A stretch of DNA of 34,989 bases. Origin: a virus. This document shows positions 21,974 through 27,845 of the stretch, piece after piece. The notes under the pieces are model-generated. The model was not told the DNA's origin. It ran no database searches and was given only the letters and a program-made list of their open reading frames with translations. Both the position numbers and the translations under genes were made by a program. The stretch's first letter is position 1. Every line of letters starts with the position of its first letter. The stretch lies in IMG/VR virus record IMGVR_UViG_3300012984_000026, positions 1 through 34,989 of that record. One strand, written 5' to 3'.

Positions 21974-22523
21974 GCCGCAGCAGATAGCTGCGGTGGCCAA
22001 GTTCCTGGACTCCGACTTCACCGAGGGCAAGTCCCTCGAAGAGGTTGCCAAGGCCATTGTGAACGGCTACCATGAGGCTCTGATCAAGAACCTCAAGACG
22101 CCTGCCCCACCCCTCAGGGTGGGCATGCTGATCAAGACTCCACTCGATGCCAAGGTCCGACGTGTCGCCTGGATGGGTGACGGTAGGCTCTGGCTTGTCA
22201 GTGACACCGCTGGTGTCGGTTGGCTGGGCAGTGAGACAGACAACACCTGGCTGTATTGCGAGGAGTATCGTCCGCGTAAGAAGATCGACGGCAAGATGGT
22301 CGAGATGACGGACGAGATGATCGCGGAGGAGTGGAGTAACCCCGACTGGAAGGTTGGGGACAGGGTGTCCCAGCACCAGCGTGAGTTCATCTTCGAGGTG
22401 ATAGCGACTGGACCCCTGAGTGTGCTCCTGCTAGGGTCAGACGGCCGACTTACGGCCGACTCCAACGCTAGCCTGGAGAAGTACTACAAGCGGGAGGTTG
22501 GAGTGAAGGGCATCAAGTGGTAA
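21957..22523 (+). CDS. Unknown protein, 188 residues
   Basis: The start is TTG 21957, nine bases after a perfect AAGGAGG, inside the end of the previous gene. The first 50 residues are helical (QQIAAVAKFLDSDFTEGKSLEEVAKAI) and resemble small host-derived helical domains. Residues about 55-100 and 125-165 are beta-rich and may be two related domains (VRRVAWMGDGRLWLVSD; FEVIATGPLSVLLLGSDGRL). No family was recognised. Confidence 0.72.
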   Translation: MTLPSKPQQIAAVAKFLDSDFTEGKSLEEVAKAIVNGYHEALIKNLKTPAPPLRVGMLIKTPLDAKVRRVAWMGDGRLWLVSDTAGVGWLGSETDNTWLYCEEYRPRKKIDGKMVEMTDEMIAEEWSNPDWKVGDRVSQHQREFIFEVIATGPLSVLLLGSDGRLTADSNASLEKYYKREVGVKGIKW

Positions 22524-22699
22524 CCTGGATGCTGTGCATAACCCTGGTGGGCGTGTTCTGCTGGGGTCAGCACTGGAAGAACATCGCGTGGCGCATCACC
22601 GACATCGTCAACGAGATCCTGGAGGACGAACGTGAAGAACCTGTGGAAGAAGATCACGAAGCCGGTGATCACAGTGACCTGGACCACCCGAAAGGGTAG
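22517..22699 (+). CDS. Single-span membrane protein with acidic tail, 60 residues
   Basis: GTG 22517 overlaps the previous stop. Residues 4-20 (WMLCITLVGVFCWGQHW) form a membrane anchor, followed by a very acidic soluble tail (EILEDEREEPVEEDHE). The gene overlaps the next membrane protein by 68 bases in another frame, which is unusual in this compact but mostly four-base-overlap operon. Confidence 0.58.
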   Translation: MVTWMLCITLVGVFCWGQHWKNIAWRITDIVNEILEDEREEPVEEDHEAGDHSDLDHPKG

Positions 22700-22778
22700 C
22701 ACGGGCGTCTACGTCACCCGGCTGGGTCTGGTCTTCTGGACCATCCTCACTGCGTGGCTGGTCGTCCATGGATGGTGA
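22632..22778 (+). CDS. Small membrane protein nested over the previous gene, 48 residues
   Basis: GTG 22632 has GGAGGACGAAC just upstream, a near-perfect site. The protein has a basic N-terminus (KNLWKKITKPV) and one transmembrane helix (LGLVFWTILTAWLVVHGW). The overlap with the acidic-tail membrane protein recalls nested membrane-protein pairs of phages, but no lipoprotein motif is present. Both frames look real by ribosome site and composition. Confidence 0.55.
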   Translation: MKNLWKKITKPVITVTWTTRKGSTGVYVTRLGLVFWTILTAWLVVHGW

Positions 22779-23022
22779 TCTGACCGCCGCCCTCAAGGGG
22801 CTGATCGAGGAGTTCCGCGAGGGTAACCTGAGAGAGGGCGTACTGCCCCTTCACGGGCCCGGCAAGCCGTTCGACTGGGCAGACATCTCTCTCGCCCGGT
22901 TCCAGTCCTACAGGGGCCGCACAGAGGCGGCCCTCCTGGAAGAGTTGGAAGATCTGTGTCTGGGTGGGGAGTCCCTCTTCTACCACACGGACGACATCAT
23001 TGTCCACCTTCAGGTGACATGA
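22768..23022 (+). CDS. Unknown acidic protein, 84 residues
   Basis: The ATG is 11 bases before the end of the previous frame. The protein begins with an amphipathic helix (LTAALKGLIEEFREGNLREG) and contains another (RTEAALLEELEDLCLGGESLF). It is soluble and acidic with one cysteine. Function is unknown. It is the last gene before the hairpin that ends the first plus-strand operon. Confidence 0.7.
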   Translation: MDGDLTAALKGLIEEFREGNLREGVLPLHGPGKPFDWADISLARFQSYRGRTEAALLEELEDLCLGGESLFYHTDDIIVHLQVT

Positions 23023-23026
23023 GTAA

Positions 23027-23046
23027 GCCCGGCCGGAAGGCCGGGC
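23027..23046 (+). terminator. GC-rich hairpin ending the early operon
   Basis: GCCCGGCC GGAA GGCCGGGC is an 8 bp perfect stem five bases after the last stop. It lacks a T-run but its location between convergent operons supports a terminator role. TLS7 begins four bases after it. Confidence 0.65.
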
Positions 23047-23050
23047 CCAA

Positions 23051-23090
23051 GGGTGAATGGAATACTCCGGGGTTCGAGTCCCCGGCACCC
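23051..23090 (+). ncRNA. tRNA-like minihelix TLS7
   Basis: GGGTG/CACCC, linker AATGGAATACT, T-arm CCGGGG/CCCCGG, loop TTCGAGT. It lies between the operon-ending hairpin and the stop of the convergent sigma-like gene, so it is not in front of a gene on its own strand. It lacks the RCT hairpin. If transcribed, it would make the 3' end of the early mRNA. Confidence 0.75.
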
Positions 23091-23092
23091 AC

Positions 23093-23797
23093 TCAGCCCT
23101 CGTAGTCCTTATCGACTATGTGCTGTGCTGTATCCCCCCGGCCGACGTGTCCACGAGTGACAGCATCCGCTGTACGCCCGTCGTAGCCGTTCCTAAGGTC
23201 GCCTAGCGACCTTTCCCCGAGGGCCTTCTGAATGGCCTTCACAGCGTTGTCCAGGATCTTCTGGGCCCGCTGTCTGGTGAAGCCCATGGCGTCACCGATC
23301 TGCTGGTGTGTGTAGTGGTACTTGTAGCGCCACACCAGCGCGTTGTACTGTTCCTCTGGAAGGGACGCGATGGCACGTGAGACATCGGCATAGCTGGCCA
23401 GATTGTCGCCGGACGTGGCAGGCTCCGACTTAGCTCGGGGCATCCCGTCAGACGCAGCCTGACTGAACGACTGCCAGTCTTCGTGCTCGAACACCACTTC
23501 CAGAATGCTCTTGATCAGGTCGAGCGAGTACTCGAACCGGTCCTCCTGGTGATACCCGTAGTCAGCAGCATCCTCCTTCTTGAGGAAGTCGTTCGCAGCC
23601 TTCACAAGCAGCGGCACAACGACGTTGACCGTGGCGTTCTGATCACTCAGGACTCTGGTGACAGTGTTCTTGTTACTCATGATCCACACCCACAGCTCCT
23701 GCTTGACGTCGGAGATGTCGTGGTGGGCAGGGAAGTTGGACTTAGCGATACCGGCGGCACGCTCGACCGCCGGTGTCAGTCGGGTCCAGTCAATCAC
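23093..23797 (-). CDS. Sigma-factor-like transcription regulator, 234 residues
   Basis: I chose GTG 23797 because GGAG lies six bases upstream; the longer in-frame start lacks a site. The N-terminal part (about 20-50) contains HHDISDVKQELWVWIMSN, resembling sigma region 2.1. The C-terminal part (about 150-205), SLPEEQYNALVWRYKYHYTHQQIGDAMGFTRQRAQKILDNA, has the sequence pattern of sigma region 4 with its helix-turn-helix. It is likely an alternative sigma factor for phage promoters, perhaps the late operon whose leader has no vegetative promoter. The linker between the two regions is longer and poorly conserved. Confidence 0.72.
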   Translation of the reverse strand: MIDWTRLTPAVERAAGIAKSNFPAHHDISDVKQELWVWIMSNKNTVTRVLSDQNATVNVVVPLLVKAANDFLKKEDAADYGYHQEDRFEYSLDLIKSILEVVFEHEDWQSFSQAASDGMPRAKSEPATSGDNLASYADVSRAIASLPEEQYNALVWRYKYHYTHQQIGDAMGFTRQRAQKILDNAVKAIQKALGERSLGDLRNGYDGRTADAVTRGHVGRGDTAQHIVDKDYEG

Positions 23798-23942
23798 AGT
23801 AGTCTCCAAGTCCCTCGATGAAGTCCAGCATCCTAGCATCGCACGCCAGATGGGCGTGCGCTCCTTCTCTCAGTTCCAACGCTGGCTCACCTGGTAGTAT
23901 TCCCTGCCAGCACCAGACGCAGATGTCAGTAGCGTTCCCCAT
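23790..23942 (-). CDS. CxxC mini-protein, 50 residues
   Basis: ATG 23942 lies inside the end of the metallophosphoesterase gene and the stop overlaps the start of the sigma-like gene, so the three genes are coupled. The protein has ICVWCW near the N-terminus and a lone cysteine and histidine later (AHAHLACDARM), enough for one zinc site. It resembles small zinc-finger antisigma or adaptor proteins only in size; function is unknown. Its position invites testing as a partner of the sigma-like protein. Confidence 0.65.
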   Translation of the reverse strand: MGNATDICVWCWQGILPGEPALELREGAHAHLACDARMLDFIEGLGDYCD

Positions 23943-24690
23943 GGAAGTTGAACCTCCGATCCACCATCGTGATGAGTTCCGGCCAGACCCTCTTGCCATC
24001 ATCCTCAAGCCAACTGAATGACATCGTCCAGTTGACCGCTCCGTCCTTGACGTAGGTAGCGGCGACAGGATCCATGATACTCCCCGCGTTCATCGTGAAG
24101 CGCGGGGTCACCTTCCCGCCGTAACCGTACGAGCGGGTAATGAGGAAAGGCTGGTGAGTGTGGCCGAAGATGAAGTTCTTGTCGCTCCCGTAGCGCTTGG
24201 CGAACTTAGCATCCCAGGCGGAAGCGGAAGCACAGTACCCGCCCGACTCATGTCCGTGGATGGCAAGCGTGTTGGTAGCGATGCGCAAGGGACCGCGTAC
24301 GTAGTCGACGGAGAGGTCGTCAAGACCGAACAGGGATGGTATTTCCAGTGCCCGAAGTGGCCCAAGGGGCGCCGCGTACTTCTTGACGAAGTCACGCACC
24401 CGGAGGTCGTGATTACCTTCAAGCCAGGTGATCCGGCCTTCTGGGCAGGCTTCCCGCAGGGGCTCAAGAACCCCCGAACGATAGCCATCTATGTGGTCCT
24501 GTAGGGTCTGCTCGTACTCAAGAGCGTTACCCTTGGCCCACTGGCTCACCGTGGGGAAGTCGATACCATCCCCGATCTGGAGGATGTTGTCAGGCTGGTG
24601 GTCTCGTGCCACCTTGAGGATCTTGGCGAGCGCAAGCTCGTCATGGTAGGGGTACTGGATGTCAGGGATGATTAGTGTCGTCTTTGCCAT
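23926..24690 (-). CDS. Calcineurin-like metallophosphoesterase
   Basis: The 254-residue product starts at ATG 24690 (the longer frame would cross the promoter). It shows all family motifs in order: PDIQYPYHD (D10, H16), GDGIDF, EGNHDLR, IHGHES and FGHTHQP. These residues bind two metal ions and hydrolyse phosphodiesters or phosphomonoesters. The substrate cannot be read; cyclic nucleotides, nucleotides or a DNA end are possible. It heads a minus-strand operon with the CxxC protein and the sigma-like gene. An extended -10 lies seven bases before the ATG, suggesting a leaderless transcript. Confidence 0.92.
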   Translation of the reverse strand: MAKTTLIIPDIQYPYHDELALAKILKVARDHQPDNILQIGDGIDFPTVSQWAKGNALEYEQTLQDHIDGYRSGVLEPLREACPEGRITWLEGNHDLRVRDFVKKYAAPLGPLRALEIPSLFGLDDLSVDYVRGPLRIATNTLAIHGHESGGYCASASAWDAKFAKRYGSDKNFIFGHTHQPFLITRSYGYGGKVTPRFTMNAGSIMDPVAATYVKDGAVNWTMSFSWLEDDGKRVWPELITMVDRRFNFHGERY

Positions 24691-24696
24691 GGCCTG

Positions 24697-24705
24697 ATCA
24701 TAGCA
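24697..24705 (-). promoter_or_regulatory. Extended -10 promoter giving a leaderless mRNA
   Basis: On the minus strand TGCTATGAT (24705-24697) is an extended -10 element. The ATG of the metallophosphoesterase starts six bases after it, which is where transcription should start. No -35 is visible at the expected distance. Weak ribosome-site content supports leaderless translation, common in actinobacteria. Confidence 0.55.
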
Positions 24706-24745
24706 CCCGATGGTAACATGGGTGACTTGCACCCCCCCAAGGGGG

Positions 24746-24761
24746 TGTGATGTGCGTCACA
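24746..24761. promoter_or_regulatory. CRP/GlxR-type operator
   Basis: TGTGATGTGCGTCACA matches the CRP-family consensus TGTGA-N6-TCACA perfectly, within the longer inverted repeat GTGTGA-TCACAC (24745-24762). Its centre lies about 63 bases upstream of the inferred leaderless start at 24690, close to the class I activator position. It is also about 165 bases upstream of the WhiB promoter. Confidence 0.65.
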
Positions 24762-24884
24762 CCTAGTGAAAATTTTCTGGAGAAGTTCCCGGATCTGATG
24801 TTTAAGGGCCTCTGGCCGGGGCATACTTCTTTTAGTTGGTTCTAGGCGCAACATCGCGACAAGCCGGGAGCCCCAGCGACCGGC

Positions 24885-24913
24885 TTGACACAGGCGCAAC
24901 TGCGCGCTAACAT
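24885..24913 (+). promoter_or_regulatory. Sigma-70-type promoter P3 of the replication operon
   Basis: TTGACA (24885-24890), 17-base spacer and TAACAT (24908-24913). As in P1 and P2 the spacer holds an inverted repeat (GCGCA AC TGCGC). A palindrome CTACTAGTAG covers the expected start. Then a perfect stem AGGATCCCCC/GGGGGATCCT lies about 24935-24960, just before the WhiB ribosome site. Confidence 0.78.
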
Positions 24914-24978
24914 CCTACTAGTAGTAACTAAGAGTAGGATCCCCCTTAGGGGGGATCCTCTAGTCCAACAGGAGATAG

Positions 24979-25578
24979 ATGACAGGCGGGCCAGAGGTAC
25001 CAGCGTATCGACCTAGTCGACAGTGGGCTGTAGCCTACGAAGAGTGGAAGGATGACGCCGCCTGTGACGGCGTCGACACCACGCTGTTCGAGATCGATGA
25101 ACCGATCAAGCGGGTGAAGCAGGAAGATCAGGATGAGATCCACGAACGGATCGCTCGGGGTCTCAAGATCTGCGCAACCTGCCCTGTCAAGTCCTCGTGT
25201 CGACTCAACTCAACCGAGGAGGACCGCTATTGGACTACTCGCGGAGGACAGCCCCCTGAGGGGCTGTTCGATGATGCAGACCATCCGACTGCTGTCCGAC
25301 TGCGGGCCAGGGACCAGCGTAAGCCCAGAGTGTTGAAGGAGTTCTGCCCCAAGGGGCACAAGAACTGGAAGCAGCGGGCAGATGGTAACCGTCGCTGTGT
25401 TGACTGCGATAGGATCGCCAACCGTGCCCGTGAGGCCGCAAGGCCGAAGCGGCTGAAGGCTAAGTGCAGGAAGGGCCATGAGAACTGGGCCCAGCGCAAG
25501 GGGAATCAGACCGGACGCTACTGCGTTACCTGCAAGACGGACGACCGCCGACGTCGGCGGTCTGGTACGATGGACTGA
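24979..25578 (+). CDS. WhiB-family iron-sulfur regulator fused to two zinc-ribbon modules
   Basis: The 199-residue product begins at ATG 24979 with AGGAG upstream. Residues 20-95 are WhiB-like: C29, then C65-x2-C68-x5-C74 for a 4Fe-4S cluster, and a YWTTRGGQPPEGL segment in place of the usual GVWGG turn. WhiB proteins bind sigma region 4 and control promoters. Two CxxGH-x-CxxC modules follow (C123, H127, C140, C143 and C163, H167, C182, C185) with a very basic linker and tail, probably zinc ribbons binding nucleic acid. Normal WhiB proteins are 80-130 residues and lack these. It is the first gene of the replication operon. Confidence 0.85.
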   Translation: MTGGPEVPAYRPSRQWAVAYEEWKDDAACDGVDTTLFEIDEPIKRVKQEDQDEIHERIARGLKICATCPVKSSCRLNSTEEDRYWTTRGGQPPEGLFDDADHPTAVRLRARDQRKPRVLKEFCPKGHKNWKQRADGNRRCVDCDRIANRAREAARPKRLKAKCRKGHENWAQRKGNQTGRYCVTCKTDDRRRRRSGTMD

Positions 25579-26372
25579 TGGAATACATCAGCTTCAGTCA
25601 GTACAAGGCGTACACGTCTTGTCCCCGCAACTGGTACTTGTCCAAGGTCGCCAAGGCCGAGGAGAAGCAGACCTGGTACCTCCCGATCGGGAGTGCCGTG
25701 CACAACATGATCGAAGCTCACCTGTCGGGCGAGTACGACGATCTGTTTGCCGCAGACTTCTTCTACCCGCTGGTAGAGAAGCAGATGGAGATCGAACCTG
25801 ATCTCTCTAAGTGGTTGGCAGGCGGTCCTGAGGACCGCCCCGTTAAGGAGGAGCTTGCACTCGAACAGGTTCGTGTCTGCTTTGAGCAGGCGCTGGTCGA
25901 GCTTGATGACCTGGATGTCTGGGAGGTCGAGTACGATGCGACTGGACGACTTCCATCCCTGGAAGTTCCCGTCCGGGGATACGTGGACATCATCGGAGAA
26001 CACAAGAAGCACGGACGGGTGATCCTGGACTGGAAGACTGGCAGCACTAAGCCGGACAACTTCCAGCTCCAGACCTACGCCGCCCTGCTGAATCACTCGA
26101 ACAAGCTGTTCGGCAACGTCAAGGGTCGGTACGTCATGCTTGCGCCTGGCACACCGAACACAAGGTACGTGGATCTGTCAGGTGTGGACCCCGCAGAAGT
26201 GGGTAGTAAGTATCAGCGGGTGTACGAGAAGATGCAGAAGAAGATCTACAAGGCCGAGCCCGGCTTCGGCTGCCGCTTCTGCTTCAACCAGGACAACTGC
26301 CTGGCCAACAAGGGCCCGAACCCTCGGACCCAGTACTTCGATAGGAGTGCCCAGGATGGGCTCCCGTTCTGA
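25578..26372 (+). CDS. Cas4/RecB-like PD-(D/E)xK exonuclease with Fe-S cysteines
   Basis: The 264-residue product has its ATG overlapping the WhiB stop. Motifs are GSAVHNMIEAH (H42), YVDIIG (D137), VILDWKTG (D151, K153) and QLQTY (Q163, Y167), the RecB nuclease core. C15 together with C232, C235 and C241 match the four cysteines of the Cas4/AddB iron-sulfur cluster. Phage homologues act in DNA recombination and replication-fork processing. The context with ssDNA-binding-type proteins, helicase and primase supports replication or recombination and not CRISPR adaptation; no Cas1/Cas2 or repeats are present. Confidence 0.92.
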   Translation: MEYISFSQYKAYTSCPRNWYLSKVAKAEEKQTWYLPIGSAVHNMIEAHLSGEYDDLFAADFFYPLVEKQMEIEPDLSKWLAGGPEDRPVKEELALEQVRVCFEQALVELDDLDVWEVEYDATGRLPSLEVPVRGYVDIIGEHKKHGRVILDWKTGSTKPDNFQLQTYAALLNHSNKLFGNVKGRYVMLAPGTPNTRYVDLSGVDPAEVGSKYQRVYEKMQKKIYKAEPGFGCRFCFNQDNCLANKGPNPRTQYFDRSAQDGLPF

Positions 26373-26517
26373 CGACGACTACTGGAACAACAAGTACGCT
26401 GAGGCGTCGTGCTACGAGCACGGCGGCGCCGAGATGCACTACGATCCCAACGCTGACGAGTGGGGTTGCTACGTCTGCGACGAAGAGAACGAAGAGGACG
26501 AAGAGGATAATGGCTGA
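26356..26517 (+). CDS. Acidic CxxC protein, 53 residues
   Basis: The ATG lies within the end of the nuclease gene. A single cysteine-histidine pair (SCYEHGG) and CYVC near residue 40 make a Cys3His-like zinc site. The last ten residues are almost all acidic. No family was recognised. It overlaps the next start by eight bases, so it is tightly co-translated with the recombination genes. Confidence 0.68.
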   Translation: MGSRSDDDYWNNKYAEASCYEHGGAEMHYDPNADEWGCYVCDEENEEDEEDNG

Positions 26518-26923
26518 GATCGAGATCACTCTGCCGACCGTCCAGTACGGCAACGTCAAGCTGAAGACCACCATTGAGGAACTCGGCATGGCCGAGCTGG
26601 ACGCCGGTACGCTGGGGTCCGTAACTGCCGTCTTCCTGAACCTGTTCTCTCAGGGGTTCAAGGTGGGTTCTCAGATCGACGTGGACTGGCAGGGCGCCGA
26701 CGTCTCGGCGCTCCCCAGAGACACACTGGAGCAGGCTGCCAGCGCCATCAAGGACGTCCTCGGTGCGACCGAGGTGCCCGACCCCGAGGACAACGTCGAC
26801 CCTGACGGTCCCGAGACTTCCGACGACGCGCCCTGGAAGAAGAAGGTTGACTCCAAGGCGAAGCCGTGGGAGACTAGCGGTGCGGCCCCTGCCGCACCCG
26901 CAGTTGCAAGTATCGACTGGTAG
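26510..26923 (+). CDS. Unknown 137-residue protein with acidic, disordered tail
   Basis: The N-terminal 85 residues form a small folded domain (IEITLPTVQYGNVKLKTTIEE and IDVDWQGADVSAL). From about residue 90 the protein is acidic and proline-rich and ends in ASIDW. An acidic tail ending in a hydrophobic aromatic pair resembles ssDNA-binding proteins, whose tail docks partner enzymes, but no OB-fold signature is clear. It sits between the Cas4-like nuclease and another candidate ssDNA-binding gene. I leave it unnamed. Confidence 0.72.
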   Translation: MAEIEITLPTVQYGNVKLKTTIEELGMAELDAGTLGSVTAVFLNLFSQGFKVGSQIDVDWQGADVSALPRDTLEQAASAIKDVLGATEVPDPEDNVDPDGPETSDDAPWKKKVDSKAKPWETSGAAPAAPAVASIDW

Positions 26924-27396
26924 TGTCTGAGTTTCAGATCGACTGGTCACAGGTAGGATACACCAAGACACAAGGAGTTACATTGAAGCTCAACGAGATC
27001 ATGGGTGGCGGAGACAAGGTCCCGGTCGTCAACCTCAAGGTTGAGGGCGAGGCCGTGGCCGGTGTCATCACCGACATCAAGACGGACGCTCCGGTGTTCG
27101 ACTTCGTCTCCAAGAACCAGAAGTTCTGGGTGGACGGCAAGCCTCAGCCGGTGAAGAAGGAGGAGGCGGCAGCCGCCGGGTACAACCCGGTCCACCAGAT
27201 CATGATCACGATCACGAAGGAGGACGGGACCTCGGCCCGGATCCCCTTCAACAGCAAGGACGAGCGGGAGGCGCTGAAGACCGCCATCGCTGACGCTGGT
27301 GGCGAGATCAACCTCGGTGACACCATCGGCAAGAAGCTCGTCAAGCGTGAGGGCAACATCAAGACTCACGTGGTGAAGCTGGTCCCGGCTAGCTGA
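26923..27396 (+). CDS. Unknown 157-residue protein, candidate ssDNA-binding
   Basis: GTG 26923 overlaps the previous stop by one base (TAGTG). The protein is alpha/beta with basic stretches (VKKEEAAAAGYNPVHQ, TIGKKLVKREGNIKTHVVKL) and a beta-rich core (VPVVNLKVEGEAVAGVITDIK). The N-terminal FQIDWSQVG echoes the SIDW end of the previous protein. The position between nuclease and helicase genes suggests DNA binding; no decisive motif is visible. A strong hairpin ends this group six bases after its stop. Confidence 0.7.
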   Translation: MSEFQIDWSQVGYTKTQGVTLKLNEIMGGGDKVPVVNLKVEGEAVAGVITDIKTDAPVFDFVSKNQKFWVDGKPQPVKKEEAAAAGYNPVHQIMITITKEDGTSARIPFNSKDEREALKTAIADAGGEINLGDTIGKKLVKREGNIKTHVVKLVPAS

Positions 27397-27401
27397 CCCA
27401 A

Positions 27402-27424
27402 GGGCGCCCCCTTCGGGGGCGCCT
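27402..27424 (+). terminator. GC-rich hairpin, possible terminator
   Basis: GGCGCCCCC and GGGGGCGCC pair through nine bases around a UUC loop. No T-run follows. The tmRNA-like element begins five bases later, so this hairpin may also serve as its 5' boundary or processing guide. Confidence 0.6.
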
Positions 27425-27428
27425 GCTA

Positions 27429-27506
27429 GGGCCTGATTCGGTATCGTCCAGGGTGAAAGCCGCATGCGGAACGCCTTGGCACAGGGGTTCGATTCCCCTC
27501 AGGTCC
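27429..27506 (+). ncRNA. TLS8: tmRNA tRNA-like-domain look-alike (78 nt)
   Basis: Acceptor GGGCCTG/CAGGTCC (7 bp) has a G-U at the third pair, T-arm AGGGG/CCCCT carries loop TTCGATT, and A follows as discriminator. There is no D stem: ATTCGGTATCGT leads directly into a long arm CCAGGGTG/CGCCTTGG (8 bp) capped by CCGCATGCGG. Bacterial tmRNA has the same layout, with GGGGCUGAUUC at its 5' end, a stemless D-loop, a long P2 helix and G3-U70 for alanylation. Here the message and pseudoknots are missing. No five-base anticodon stem with seven-base loop can be drawn, so it is not a normal tRNA. Confidence 0.7.
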
Positions 27507-27555
27507 ACAACCCACGGCGGTAGCCGTGGCTAGAGCCACCCGAAGGGATGGCGTT

Positions 27556-27633
27556 GTGTCACCAACACCCGAGCAAGAGAAGGAACTGGACGAGGCTGCG
27601 AAGAGGTTCGCACAGACGAAGGGAGGGAAGTAA
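27556..27633 (+). CDS. 25-residue charged peptide
   Basis: GTG 27556 with GAAGGGA eight bases upstream, stop TAA overlapping the next ATG (TAATG). The peptide is helical and charged (PEQEKELDEAAKRFAQ). It lies just after the tmRNA-like element and two small hairpins. The ribosome site and the overlap support translation; function is unknown, and it may be a coupling leader. Confidence 0.5.
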   Translation: MSPTPEQEKELDEAAKRFAQTKGGK

Positions 27634-27845
27634 TGGAAGCCCGCAAGTTCTTCGAGAACAGCCCGATGCATGAGATCACCGTGTCAGCCGAGCCTGGCAT
27701 GTGGCGGGATGTCCTACTGGATCTGGAAGAGATGCGAGCACAGATCCACTACTACCGCAGCCTGCGTGTCGTTGATGACGACGGCACTTACGAGTACGAG
27801 GTTGGCACCTCGTACCTGATTGAACAGTTGGAGGCGATCCTCTGA
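27633..27845 (+). CDS. Unknown acidic protein, 70 residues
   Basis: ATG 27633 follows GGGAGGG in the end of the small peptide gene. The protein is acidic with a helical centre (MWRDVLLDLEEMRAQIHYYRSL) and a C-terminal helix (TSYLIEQLEAIL). No motif was recognised. A GGAGG near its end may serve the ATPase gene that follows. Confidence 0.68.
   Translation: MEARKFFENSPMHEITVSAEPGMWRDVLLDLEEMRAQIHYYRSLRVVDDDGTYEYEVGTSYLIEQLEAIL

Noticed and set aside
17425-23090. Reading the seven minihelices as ordinary tRNA genes or as tRNA halves for trans-splicing
   Set aside because: Each is complete in itself (both acceptor strands present), only 40-42 nt long and has no room for an anticodon arm. The same linker recurs with different stems, which halves would not show.
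27429-27506. TLS8 as a canonical tRNA
   Set aside because: I tried all registers for a 5 bp anticodon stem with a 7-base loop and found none; there is also no D stem.
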